DNA of 49,893 nucleotides, from the NCBI GenBank assembly GCA_910592005.1, contig CAJVPP010000091.1:1-49893 (forward strand). Direction: 5' to 3'. The position numbers and the translations under genes are program-made. Below the pieces are notes generated by a model, which was given only the letters and a program-made list of their open reading frames with translations, was not told the DNA's origin and searched no databases. This DNA comes from Funneliformis mosseae (Eukaryota; Glomeromycota; Glomeromycetes; Glomerales; Glomeraceae). Shown here piece after piece: positions 25,441-37,690 of this stretch. Position 1 is the first letter of the stretch, and every line of letters starts with the position of its first letter.

Positions 25441-25950
25441 TCATGGTATCATAGAACGTAGCCTTTGTTCTTCGACCTTTCTTTTACAGTTCTTGATGTG
25501 TTGAAGTCTATCGATTGTGAACGGTATTAAGCAAAAATCACTAAGTGAACGAACCCGTGACAATGCTACGAATGTTAGACCGGCCGAAAACTCTTTTTTT
25601 TTCCAATGTCTATTTTGGCTTTCTCAAGGTCAAGCCTTGACTTTTGTGGGTCGTTATAGCCCACGCAAGACATATTGATACTTGAAGTCGAGAACAGGTT
25701 GTCCAATTTTGCCTTCCCAACTACGTCTGATAGGTGTTATCGGAACAACATCATCCCCTTCTATGGTTGTTATAGTGGGGTCCGTTGTAATTTTCGAATT
25801 TGATGAACACTGCTGTTGGAAGTGCTGGTGGTCACTCCTTCTCAAACAGTATAATTTGTACGATACCCATCGATCCGTTCACTAACCTGCTTGAATCCAT
25901 AGATTTCCACTAACATAACACGGCAACCTTTTGATTATAATTTCCTTTTT
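25441..25950 (-). pseudogene. PIF1-type / Helitron-associated helicase, C-terminal relic
   Basis: Minus-strand pieces in different frames line up with the C-terminal part of PIF1-like helicases common in fungal Helitrons. In order they are NLWIQAG then LVNGSMGIVQIILFEKE, PPALPTAVFIKFENYNGP, TITTIEGDDVVPITPIRRSW, SQGLTLEKAKIDIGKK, and TFVALSRVRSLSDF with a C-terminus ending RLRSMIP and TGA at 25441. The GLT(L)EKA...VALSRVR block is the helicase motif V/VI region. At least three frame changes and internal stops interrupt it, and the N-terminal Walker A half is absent, so it cannot encode a helicase. It could be from a Helitron or from a captured PIF1 gene; no Helitron end (CTRR hairpin) was identified. 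Confidence 0.7.
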
Positions 25951-25997
25951 GAATTCCGACAGTAACTATAATCATTGTATGTGTGGGTAGTTACATC

Positions 25998-26147
25998 TAA
26001 AATACCCGGGTACATTACAAATTTGCAAAATATTATTTTAAAATAATATGGTGATATTCAGAACTTTATTATTGGCATGATTTTTTTCAAAATTCTATAT
26101 ATTACTTTTTTATGCGATTAGCTTGTATAGTACCCGGGTATAAGTAT
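25998..26147. repeat. Pair of TACCCGGGTA palindromes flanking an AT-rich core
   Basis: AAATACCCGGGTACAT near 26000-26015 and GTACCCGGGTAT near 26130-26142 bound a 110-bp AT-rich core. The core includes the 20-bp perfect palindrome ATATTATTTTAAAATAATAT at 26030-26049. CCCGGG is strikingly GC-rich for this genome. It could be a small inverted-repeat element or a paired binding site, 300 bp upstream of the next gene. Confidence 0.4.
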
Positions 26148-26437
26148 GGGAGGGTATTATACTATGGGGGTTAATATGGTGAATATTGGAGAGAAAAGGT
26201 TTTTATCATAATACAGTAGTCTTTGCTTATGTAGCAGGTAACTTCTCTTTCTCTAAAACGACTCTTAAAAGAGACGTTACTGATATTGAATATGACCCCA
26301 TGTGAAGGATTGCAGATCTAAGTTGACTGGTTACTCTGATGATGGAATTATGCATTTAAAGTCACACGACATATTGTATTACAAACAAACATTTATATTA
26401 AAAAAGTTTTTTTTTTCTCTCTGTATCTACAATAAAT

Positions 26438-28674
26438 ATGTCAAGGCGACGGCAACATAAAGTTCAACAACAATCATCAACATCACCATCACTTTTAAAA
26501 GAAAAGCAAGTGAATGATGATCATATTTCCTCTATAACTCAACTGTGGACATTACCTAGAACAACCTTATTATTAATCACCCCAATTTTAACTTCAACAA
26601 CTCTTCAAATATCTCCACGATATATTGAACCGATTTATGGAAATGTCTTCTCATCAATTTACTTTTCTCAAGCAGCTTCTGCTTCGATACTTTTGGGCAT
26701 TGCGATTGGAATTGGATTTGTAGTTAAATCGAAGGAGCTTTCTCCAACAATTAAAGATCAAAAATTAGCCAAAACTTTAATATTCGGAATTGATTTGTGC
26801 GGAATTATACTTGCATTATCTCCATTAAGCATTAAAATGTTGTTTGGTCTTAGTGATATACTTGGACCATATATTGGACCTCACGTAACACAACTTGGAT
26901 TGGCCTATCCAACAATGCTCTTATTAGGATTCCTTAATACAATTGCTTGCGCTCGTTTATCAAGGGAACAAAACCTTCCGACTTTAAGATGGTTTCTCTA
27001 CGTCGCTATACATATTACTATAATTAAAACGTTAACTTATGTTCTTTATAATGTTGTAGATATGGGTCAAACCTGTCATAGGTTATGTTATTCGGGTTTA
27101 ATAATGGCTTTAATCGGTACTCTCTTTAAATTTTTATTGCAAAATTATGGGGAAATTAATTTAGTTGAAGATGTCATTCAAAGACGTAAAATATTGGTTG
27201 AAACAACTTTATCTTTTAAAATCCGTTCTGCGAGCTTTTTGTTATTACCACAAATCATTATTGTATTCCTTGTAATATATAATGCTAATTTCAATCCACA
27301 TTGCAATTCTGGAATTTTACAGGTATGTAATTTAAACTTTTTATTAAAGTGGACTTTTTTTCGAAAAAAAAGACTTTTCAATTTGATTGCGAAAACGCAA
27401 AAACATATACACATATCTATGTATATAAAGAAAACGATTGTAAATGGAACGGAATATACAATTCTCGCACGAAACGAGTCAGTTACTGGATGGGTTGAAG
27501 TAGTTGAGGAAATAAAACCTCGAAATATCCGTGTGATGCGTGTAGGACACTCTTTAATAGGAGGAATTTATAGAGACACAAATGATTCGGTATTTGGATC
27601 TTTTTATTTTTTAGAAGGTAGAATCAACAATTGATCAAATCGTTTAAAAATTTGGCATATCATTTCATTAAAATCATTCCTTTATAATTTAGCTGTAAGG
27701 TTAATAGAAAATCAAAAAAATGCTGAACAAGAAAGAGCTCTTCAAATGTATGATTCAAAGATTTAATCAAATATTTTTTAAAAAAAATTATTTATAATGA
27801 GATATTTTTTTTTTTCTATTTAACCAGTGGATTAGGTATCGGGGTATCGGCAAAATCATTGCAGGATCATAATGTTTTATTGGATATTGTAGAATTGGAT
27901 CCTGTAGTTTATAACCTTGCAGTAAATTATTTTGGTCTTGAACGTCGACATAATATTTATATTCAAGATGGTAGAAAATTTATAAATAATGCACCTTCTC
28001 GATATTATGATTATGTTTTACATGATGTGTTCACTGGAGGTTCTGTACCTTCAGTTTTATTTTCTATTGAAGCCTTAGAGCAGATCAAGAGAATTCTTAA
28101 AAAAAATGGTGTTTTGGCCTTGGTAAGTTTTTTTTTTTTTTTTCCTAAAAAAAAAACGAAAAAAAAGAGTCATTAATTTTTAAAATAAAATGAAATGAAT
28201 TTATAGAATTTTGTTGGATCTGATAAATGGCCACAAGCTGAAAGTTTAGCATTAGTAGCAAATACCATTAAATCTGTATTTCCATATTACAAATGTTTTA
28301 GAGAAGGTCCATTAGAAAAAGGATCATTTCAAAATATGGTATCTGAATTTATTGCATTTTTCTAACATATCGTTAATCAAAGTATATTTTAACAACGATT
28401 TTTATTTTTATTTATTTTAAAGGTCTTTTTTGCTTCCGTTAGACCGATTTCTTTTAGAAATCCCACGGAAGAAGATTTTATGGATAGTGCAATGAGAGAA
28501 TATATGTTGGAAAGTTTTACACAATGGTCAGTTGATTTAACAAAATTTAAGAATGTATCTGATATTATTACAGATTTACGTAATCCTTTGAATGAATTAC
28601 AACAATTATCTGCTTTTGAACATTGGAATATTATGAGAACTATATTTCCTCAAGAATTTTGGATTAATTTTTAA
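26438..28674 (+). CDS. Membrane protein with spermidine/spermine-synthase-like methyltransferase-fold domain
   Basis: Six exons (26438-27322, 27431-27617, 27693-27747, 27828-28122, 28207-28338, 28423-28674) join in phase to 601 residues. The first ~295 residues contain about six to seven hydrophobic helices (for example ILLGIAIGIGFVV, LVIYNANFN). The C-terminal half carries a PF01564-type Rossmann domain: RNESVTGWVEVVE, the nucleotide loop IGLGIGVSAKSL (~376), the acidic strand LLDIVELDP, DGRKFI, and YDYVLHDVFTGG. The canonical spermidine synthase catalytic DxxD motif is not evident at the YDYVLHDVF strand, so polyamine synthesis is doubtful. Fungi have such membrane-anchored paralogues of unknown reaction. 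The exon 2 acceptor (TATATAAAG|AAA) is weak in pyrimidines and is the least certain boundary. Confidence 0.8.
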
Positions 28675-29518
28675 AAAAAAAAAATAAATCTCGTAAATAT
28701 TTTAACCAATATGAATTTTTTTTTTTTTTAACGATTCCTTTATTAAAGTTTCAATACATTTGGAATGAACTTTTTTTTATCAAGTATAAAAATTTTTTAA
28801 TATGTGCCTAATAATTTTAAAGATTTATTTCAGTACTCGTAACTAAACATTTATTATGTTACGATGAACTATGCCCGATAAAAACAGTTACTCTCATAAT
28901 TGAATTTACATATGGAACCAATCACGTCGTTCGTAATGTCATTTTCTAATAACGATCGCAAAGTAATTTTTCCTCAATGGTGATATCTTTGGTATTTCTG
29001 TTTCATCGTTTATAATGTAACTTGCGATAAAAGCGTAAGATTTTTTCATTTAGTTCATCCCCATAATTGAATTATATAGTCATACTTTAAAGTTTGTGGT
29101 TATACTTGGAATTATTTTTTTGGTCGAATATATTTAATGAATAGACTGTCCATAAAATATTAAAAAATGAGTTACCCAAACATAAAGACAATTATAATTT
29201 AAGTTCTTGCAAAGATGGTTAATAATTTAACTTAATGATAGATATAAAAAATGTTCTGTACTTATATAAAACTTAACAATCTTAATAATCTTAATAATGT
29301 AATAAACTGTCAAGTAAATAAAAATAAAAAACGTGTCGCTACGGCGTTTCTTAAGTATGTAAACAAGACAGGTATAACCCTAAAATTTTGCATATTAATA
29401 ATAATTTTTTTTAATTCTAACTTGCTTAAGGTGATCGTTTTCTTCCATAAATTCTAAAAAAAAAAAATAAGAATTATAACCTGAGAAACTTTATAGAAAT
29501 AATTTCTTTGATGTATGC
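28675..29518. other. Convergent intergenic region
   Basis: This lies between the 3' ends of the plus-strand synthase-like gene and the minus-strand methyltransferase gene, and is expected to hold both 3' untranslated regions. A 68-codon open frame at 29251-29457 has low-complexity composition and no recognisable homology, and is not called. Confidence 0.4.
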
Positions 29519-30664
29519 CTACCTATATGATTTGGAATAAGATTTATACTCATCATATTCATTTTTGATTTTTTCTACAAGAATATCATATTTTTCAATT
29601 GGAATACCCATGAAATTACATATGTATGCTTTGGTATGGGATATGGCCACCCAAAAGTCATCTCCAAGCTATGTAACAAATTACATTAGAAACGTCCGAT
29701 TCGCATGAGACTGATAAGCAAGGATTTTAAGAAAATAATAATTACCAACTCTCCTACTCCCTTCCCGTGTGAACCTAATGGTGTTGCTTTACTTTCGATG
29801 TGAACGTCAACAACTTTGTTAGTTGCTTGCAAGTAACCTTCAATACGAGAAGCAATAAATGGATCAAGTCCACGTGAAGTCAATAGGTCACGAACTAAAA
29901 AAAAAATAATTATTAACAATCTATAATTAATTTAATTAATTTGAAAAAAAAAATGTAAGAATCGTCTATACAATACACAATTTCATAAATCTTTTCGTAA
30001 GAGGACCAGCAAAATATACTTCTATATCCACTTCCTATATGTATAGTAAAAAATGGTAAAACCGGTAATTTGGACAACCAATCAACAAATGTTCCAGTTG
30101 CGTTGATGGACTTACCATAAATTCAATCCAACCACCAGGTTTAGTAATTCTAACCATGTCAAGGATTACATCTTGCCATTGTTTTTTGGTTAAAGCAAAA
30201 CACATCAACCTTTGATACACAAAATCAAAGGTTTCATTCGGAAAAGGAAATCCACTAATAATATTCGTTTCTAAAAATGCTACATTATTATTTACATGAG
30301 AAGGAAACATTGATGGAGAAAAATCAACACCGATAAAAGTTGAATTTTCATAATGATTTGCCATATCCAAAACCCATGATCCTGGACCACATCCAGAATC
30401 TAATACTCTAGTACCCCTTGATGCAAGTTTTCCATGCATTGGAGAAGAATAAACACTTTTCCATATATATTTATATAAATGATGTAGCATCTGTAATCTT
30501 GAAATTTCCTCTTCATCGTTTGCCAGAAAATATACCACACCTTCTACATTATGAAACCTTCTACCTTCTACAAATCTAAAATTTTCAAGAATTGATTCTC
30601 CATTATATTCCATTATGTTAAGTGGATGAGATTTTATATTGTCATAGTTATCTTGTTGATTCAT
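29519..30664 (-). CDS. SAM-dependent methyltransferase (class I)
   Basis: Four exons (30664-30116, 30034-29977, 29894-29746, 29668-29519) join in phase to 301 residues. Motif I is VLDSGCGPGSW (87-97) and the acidic end of strand 2 is FIGVDFS (110-116). Then come a motif II region, FPNETFDFVYQR, and a KPGGWIEFM motif III segment; these are features of the methyltransferase 11/25 families. The N-terminal ~80 residues (FVEGRRFHNVEGVVYFLAND and a helix) resemble the TAM/LaeA-like methyltransferases that are multiplied in many fungi. The substrate cannot be deduced. The C-terminal exons are helical (LDPFIASRIEGYLQATNK). Exon 2 is only 58 nt and its donor, T|GTATTG, is a weak consensus. Confidence 0.85.
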
Positions 30665-31454
30665 AATTTAGCCAAAAAAAAAAAAGTAAAGAAAATAAAT
30701 ATGAAAAGGAAATTAAAATGATCGATTTCAACAGGATGTTGTTATTTTAAAAAGTCTCTTTCGTTTATATATATACATTTTTTTTTTTTTTAAAGAATTT
30801 TTTTCCTATATTAGGAATTTCCCTGATTAACAACGAAACAACACGAGTTCAACGGTTGAATTTCAAATAATTGGCCTGTGTGCAATTCATCGGCGGTTAA
30901 TCTTTAAAAGCGAATACAATGGTTTCCTATGGATTAACAAAAAAATATATATCAAAAATAATTCTGCACATGATGAAAGATAAATATTCATAACAAAATT
31001 TTTTTTTTTTCACGAGTAATCAACAAATTATTATTAAAAAAGAATGTGATACTGTAATACAAAGTAGATAGACGACTATAAATTTTAATATAAAAAAAGT
31101 AATTTTCTCTCTGGGATGATTTTCTTTACAATGCCGGCAACTAGGTCTTCTAGACCTAATTGATATTTTATTTATATAGATTATATATATAGACATCGTT
31201 ATAGAATGTTCTAATTCTAATATAAAATTTGATGAGCGAGTTCGGTAAAATTTTTTTCCAATTATATTGGACTCGCATTAATTCACATTTTGATGATTAT
31301 TATTATTATTAATAATAATATTATTATTATTATTTTATCAACAACAAAGGCAAAAACGATTAAAAAAATTTTACAAGAAAAATGATATGCCTAAATTTTA
31401 AAGATGCGCCCGGTAATTTGCCGGCTATAGGTTTATTTCTTAGAAAAATCAAGG
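30665..31454. other. Intergenic with ATT microsatellite
   Basis: This contains the 5' flank of the methyltransferase gene and the 3' flank of the kelch gene, both minus strand. At about 31297-31334 an ATT run switches to AATAAT and back, giving a short self-complementary trinucleotide microsatellite. No further gene is supported. Confidence 0.45.
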
Positions 31455-33095
31455 TCATTTCCTATCGGAAGCAATCATTAATATTTGATTATCATTTTCT
31501 CCTGGAGTTGGTATTGCACGACTTCGATTATTTTTATTCCAATTATACAAAAAGAAACTTCCAACTGATAATAAAACGCCTCCGAATAATGAACCTACAA
31601 TTGCAATAATCATAGCTGAATTGTTTGAAGGATGAGGAGTAGGTTGTGGTATTGGTGATGATGAAGATGAAGATGAAGATGAAGGAGGAGGTGGGGAAGA
31701 TGGTGAAATGACAGGCGTCTTGAATGATGGATCAAAATTTGTTGTCCATATATATTCTTCATTATCGTAAATGTCAAGCAATAAAATATCATTTTCAACT
31801 TCTCTTTTATAACCATCTCCTGTTAAAAAGAATTTTTAATAATCGTAAGAATTTAAATAAAGTTTAATAAACAATTTCAAGTAAATATAATAATTACCAA
31901 ATGATATAACCATATATTTTCCAATTACATTTGCCCTGTGATAATATCTTGATGCCGGTAGGTTGCCTCCAGAAACCTTTGGAATGCGCCATTCAAATGT
32001 GTTCAGGTTTAAAGTATAGAGGGATTCGATTGAATTGATCTCATTTCCATTAGTTCCTCCAAAAATTATTATTTGTTGACCATCCAATCCTGTTTTGAAA
32101 AAAAAAAAAAAATTTTTTTTTTTTCATTACGAGATCTTAAAGAAAAGGCGAATGACGGTAAATTTAACGCTTACCAAGAACAGCTGACAAACCAAATCTA
32201 TTAGAAGGTATCGATCCTATAGTTTGCTATAGTAACGATCAAATTAGTTACAAGTTAACTCATGAAAAGAAAAATCACAACTTTAAAAGCTTACTCTTGT
32301 ACTCCATTTATCATTTACAGTGTCATAAAGATAAATCTATGGGAACGAATGTTGCTCTCTAATCAGACCAATCGTTTTGAAACAAAAATTGCAAAGATAA
32401 CTTGATAATTTTACCTCACTTAACGTTAAAGCACTCTCGTCATACATCATGCCGCCCATATAAACAATATTCTGACTGGGTAAGATAACCCCAGCATAAT
32501 TAATTCTTGGAGAAGGGGCATTTAATCGACTTCCTTCTCTGAAACTTAAATTTACGGTGTCCAAGATAATCATGTCATTTACGTGATTGCCATTTATCAC
32601 CCACCCGGCAAACATATAAAGTTTCTTGCTAGAATCAATGAAACCTAATAAACTTCTCCTTTTGGCAAAACTATTGCCAATTATTTGGGGGATATTCCAC
32701 TGGTTACTTTTCGTATCAAACATATAAACCGATGCCAAATTTTCTGTATACGGCATACCTCTTCCTCCATATATAACTATATCATCATTTACACCACCTT
32801 TGGCGGATACAGCACCAACATGTGCTGGAATGATGTTAATGTTTGTTAAGTCATTCCAAATTAATTTTTTGGTGTCAAATGGAATGGAAACATTGAGATA
32901 AAAATATTCTTTTCCAATAATTCCACTGTCTTCATCTTTTCTGTTTATGTTTTGTCCACCTAAAATATATAGTTTTTCATCAACCAGCGTAGCGGTGTGA
33001 AGCATTCGTAGTGATGGATTTATTTGGCCATTCACTTCAACAAATAACTGAATTGAAATCCATAATATGATACATATCAAAGAATCTTTTGACAT
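31455..33095 (-). CDS. Kelch-repeat protein with signal peptide and C-terminal membrane helix
   Basis: Five exons (33095-32415, 32336-32295, 32226-32175, 32089-31898, 31819-31455) join in phase to 443 residues. An N-terminal signal peptide (LICIILWISIQLFVEVNG) precedes about six kelch blades with glycine-doublet ends: KLYILGGQ, DDIVIYGGRG, KLYMFAGW, NIVYMGGMM, QIIIFGGTNG and YMVISFG. A Pro/Ser-rich stalk (nine serines in a row) leads to one membrane helix (IIAIVGSLFGGVLLSVGSFF) and a short cytosolic tail rich in N, R and P. This architecture is a cell-surface or secretory-pathway beta-propeller with an unknown ligand. Related kelch-TM proteins occur in large families in early-diverging fungi. 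Exons 2 and 3 are only 42 and 52 nt. Confidence 0.85.
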
Positions 33096-36000
33096 GATTA
33101 CTCAAAGCTTTTTTTTTTATTTTTTTTATATCAATATTAACCTTAGATGCGAATTGGGATATATATGAATATAAAAAGTTGGAAAAAAAATTAAAATTAT
33201 TGGAGTTACACGATAAAATTATATATATATATACGCCCTTTCGTTTATATATCAATTTTCGGGGTCCTGTTTATACATTTCTTTTACAAAAAGAAGTAAC
33301 GCTAGTATATAAAGAAACCTTCAAGTCCAAGATTGGGCAAGACGAAGAAAGCCATTATTCCTGTTTAGTTTTAGTTTTAGTTTTATGATTGATACGACAC
33401 CGTAATCTTTTTTTTTTTTTTTATTATTTACAAAATGAATTAGATTTATTTTTGAATCATTTCATTTTAAATTTTTTCCTACTATTTCGCCAGATGCTGA
33501 CATTTTAACGGAATAAGTAGTATCCCTGATTGTTAAGTGTTTGATATGATGATTTTACAAAATCTTGAAGTTTCAAATGCGTTTCACCCAATCGATAATT
33601 GAAATAAAAGGTAAATTTCTACTCGCTTTTGGAAAAGAATCCAGTTCAAGAATTAGTATCACTGTTTCATGTTTTGTTTGACATTTGTAATGCGCCGCAG
33701 TTGCTGCGTATTAACAAATTATTATGTAGTACATATTTATAAAATAATTAATAAAAAGATTTTTTTTACAAATCTTATAACTAAAAAGTTATAAACATTA
33801 ATTGTAATATTATAAAACTTATAAATATATATTTTATTGGCTTAAATTTATTAGTATTTTATATTCATAAACTAATATTACATAATATTTTTAAAAGCAT
33901 CAAATTATATAAAATAATATATTATTATTTAATTAATACTAAATTAAGCATAAGTTTGATTAAGTTTATATATAAGGTTGTGTAAAATTCTAGACTTTAC
34001 TTAAAGCCATTCTAACAAATAGTTAAATTTAATATCAATCCTCTCATTTATTCAAAAATTTAGATTTAATATATAACACATTTTTTTAAATAAAATAATT
34101 ATTATTTTTAAAAGTTTTATATAATATAAAATTATGATTTCTTTTTTTTTTCTATTTATAAAAAAATTTCTGAAAATAATAGTTAAAATAATTTATTTCT
34201 ATTAATATATTATTTTTAATACAATGAAAAAATTTTAAATGACTAAAATAATAATCACTTTTAATTGAAAAATTATAAGAGATTAATAAATAAAAAAATA
34301 ATATTTAGCTTATATGAAAGTATATTATTTACTCTTTTATTTATAAGTAAATTAGTAATATCAATTTAAGCTATAATATTTATACTATAAATATATTAAA
34401 TTTTTTATAAAAATCATATTTAATAAATCTTTAAATACTTTTTTTTTTTAAAAAAAATTGATTTATTAAAAAGATAAATAATATTATATTATATTTTAAG
34501 GCAATTCTATTTATAAAAAAGTTATTACATAATTAGCATTAATATTATTTTTGTCAGCATTAAAAAATTAAAAAATTAGCCTATAACATATAAAGTGTAA
34601 CGAAATAATAATTTTTATCAAAAAAATTTTAAGTTTCTAAAATAAATAGTAAAAACTAAAAACAGAGTGATATGATATTATTAATAAATATATTTATAAT
34701 ATAATTTAAGTATATACATCTTATGTAAACTTAGAAATTTTTTATTTTTAAATACTTTAAATATAAATTATTAATTTTGATATATATTTTCAAAAAAATT
34801 TTTATAATAATCAGAAATAACTAAAATAAAAATATATAAATATTAATAAAATATAAAAAATTTATAATTTCTACTAATAAATAATTTAAAATTAAATAAA
34901 AATATAATTCATTAAATACTTTAATTAGTATTTAATTAATAAATAAATACATAATAATATTATTATTATAATAAAATAATATTTTTTAATTTTATACATT
35001 CTATAAAAAATATTTTATAATAAAAACTGCTATTAATAAAAATCTTTTATCTAAAATAATCAAAAATACTATAATCTTTAAACTTTTAATTATAAATAAT
35101 TAATTTATATATTAATTATGATTTTTTTTTTTATTAAAATATAATTTATTAAAATTTGTTAGTCTAAAGTATAAGCAAAAAATTATTTAATATTATGTAA
35201 CTTAAAAATTTTATTAATCTATCTACCTGCTTATTATTTAAGTTAATGCAATTTTTTATTACATTTATCTATTATATATGTAATTGTATATCTTTTTACT
35301 GATCAATTAAATTACTTGTATTAAATTTATGAATATTTCATATTTACTACTTCAAACTTCTTAACAGTTTTTATTACTTAATTAATAACTTTATCTTTTG
35401 TATAAATTAATTAAATAAAATTCTTTTTTTTACTAAATTTTTTATTTAAAAAAGTATTTTTTATAATTTTCAAAATCTTTAAATTTAATTTTTTATAATA
35501 ATATAATATAATTTTAAATCTCTTTATCTAAAAATAAATTATTTTATCTTTAAATAATAAATATATTTATAATTCTTTTTTTTATAAATTAAAATAATTT
35601 TTTAATCTTAAATTATATAATAATTTAAATTTTTTAATTATAAATTTAAACAATATATTTCAAATAATTTTTTATTATTAATTAAAAAATTTTATAATTA
35701 TATAATACAATTAGATTAAATTACTTATCTAAATTAATAAAATATCAAGATTTTAGTTATGCTATTTTTTTTACTAAAGTTTAATGTATTTTTAATAAGT
35801 TTTAATATAATTTTACTTTTTTTAAATTAAATAAATTTTTTAATAAGTTTTGCAATTTTAAATCAAGTTTATTTATAATTATTACTTTTGATCATATAAT
35901 AATTTTTTTTAGAAATATACTTATAAAAAATTTTATTATATTATAATAATTTAAAATTATTTTTATTAATTTAATCATAATTAATCTAATATGATAATAA

Positions 36001-37690
36001 AAAGATTTTTAATTATAAATATATTTAATTTATTAAATAAAATTATTGCAATAAAAAAAAGAAAATAGATTAAAATATTAAAAATAAAATTAATATTAAA
36101 TTTAAATAAATTTAATTTAAAATTAAAATTTATATATAAAATAAAATTAATTTCTTTAGTATTTTATTATAAAAATCTTAGATTTTTCTTTATTTATTAA
36201 ACTAGACAAAATTATAGATTACTTAAAAATTTTATAATAAAAAGTTAATCTTTTAATTAAAATATATAAAAATCTTTCATAAATTTTTATTAATAGAATT
36301 TTATATATATTTTTAGATCTATACTGTAATTCTTCTTTCATATTATTAATAAATTATTATTTCTTAGTTAAATTTAATAATAACTTATCTTAATTTTTTT
36401 ATTTATTTAAAAAAATCCTTAAAAAAAAAGTAAATTATTTACTATTAGTAAATTATTAATCAAAAAATTAGATTTTATATAAAAATTAAATATATATTAT
36501 TATAAATTAACAAATAAAAATCTTTTGATTTTTAATATATCTAAATATAATTTTTTTTATATAAAATTAAATCCTAATTATTTAATTTTCTTATATTTTT
36601 ATTTAATAGAATTTTATAAAATATTTATTAATAAATTATTACTAAAACTTTTTTAAATAATTGTTTCTTCTCTTAAAAGATGCTAATGAAAATGAATATA
36701 AACTAAATACATTTTAGATATTCAAATAGTTTAATAGTCAAAATTCTTTTAAAAATAAGATGATTTTTATAATTTAAAGATATTATCAAAATTTATTGAT
36801 TCAAATTCAAAAAACTTTAGCTCATTGGAATTATCTAATTGAAATATTGAAAAGATAGTAAGAAATGATTGAAAAATTATAAAATGCGCAGTTAGGAAAT
36901 AGCTCATGATGTGTCATATTATATACAAGATGATTTCGACTTCCATGTATTAAAAATCATGAATTGGTGTCAATCATATTAAATCCACGATAGAGAATTG
37001 ATAAAACTTTTTCCTTTATCAAGATTCAATTGGCACAAGCATAATGAATTTTATAAATGCAATAATTTTAAAAAAGTACTCCGAATAATTTTTCGTAAAA
37101 TTACTAGTTCAACGTCGGGCTCCTAATTTTTAACTATTATTTGGAGGCTTTTCAACATATTTTTTAACTTTATCAATTTGCATTTATAAAAAAAAAAATA
37201 CAAAAAAAAAAAAAATAATGATTATTGCTGAAATATTTATTGTCGCTTTGATCGTTCAGCTGTTTGAAAGCCTATTTGATGAGTTTTTGACGTAATAAAT
37301 CGTAATCACTTCTCACTTTATTAATATTATATATCAAATTTAATGATTATGCCGCAAAAAAAAAGACAATTCGTTGATGTATTAAAATCTCTTTAGCCAT
37401 AAAATCTCGCGCTTTCACTATTATTATTTATTATTTTCCCTTTTTTGACTCTCAATCAAAAAAAAAAAATTTTTTTAATACTTTGATCGATTAGATTTTA
37501 TTTTAACTTTTTTTTTTTTTATAAAAACAATAGTATAAAATATAATACATTATTAATCGTGGATTTCATGTTTTTTTTTTTTTCTTTTTTTTTAGGAATC
37601 GTTTCACTACTACATTTCTTTGTTTTTTTTTATTGATTCCTTTTATCACCTTTGGTTTAACATAATTCATTGTCAATAAAAGAAAAAAAA
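33096..37690. other. AT-rich gene desert
   Basis: About 4.6 kb without a supportable gene. A hexanucleotide run, (TTTTAG) about four times, lies at 33363-33385 in the 5' flank of the kelch gene. From about 33.7 to 36.65 kb the DNA is nearly pure A/T. Between 36.66 and 37.2 kb GC content rises, but only fragmentary frames with stops were seen. The last 300 bp are the presumed promoter of the WOPR gene and contain long T runs. Confidence 0.6.

Noticed and set aside
25682..25885. Plus-strand open frame of 67 codons
   Set aside because: It is the antisense of the PIF1-type helicase relic on the minus strand, which has clear family sequence.
29251..29457. 68-codon plus-strand open frame
   Set aside because: Low-complexity N/L/K/F composition, no splice context and no recognisable family.
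36660..37200. GC-richer patch that might hold a gene before the WOPR locus
   Set aside because: All frames have frequent stops and no splice-bounded coding segment was found.
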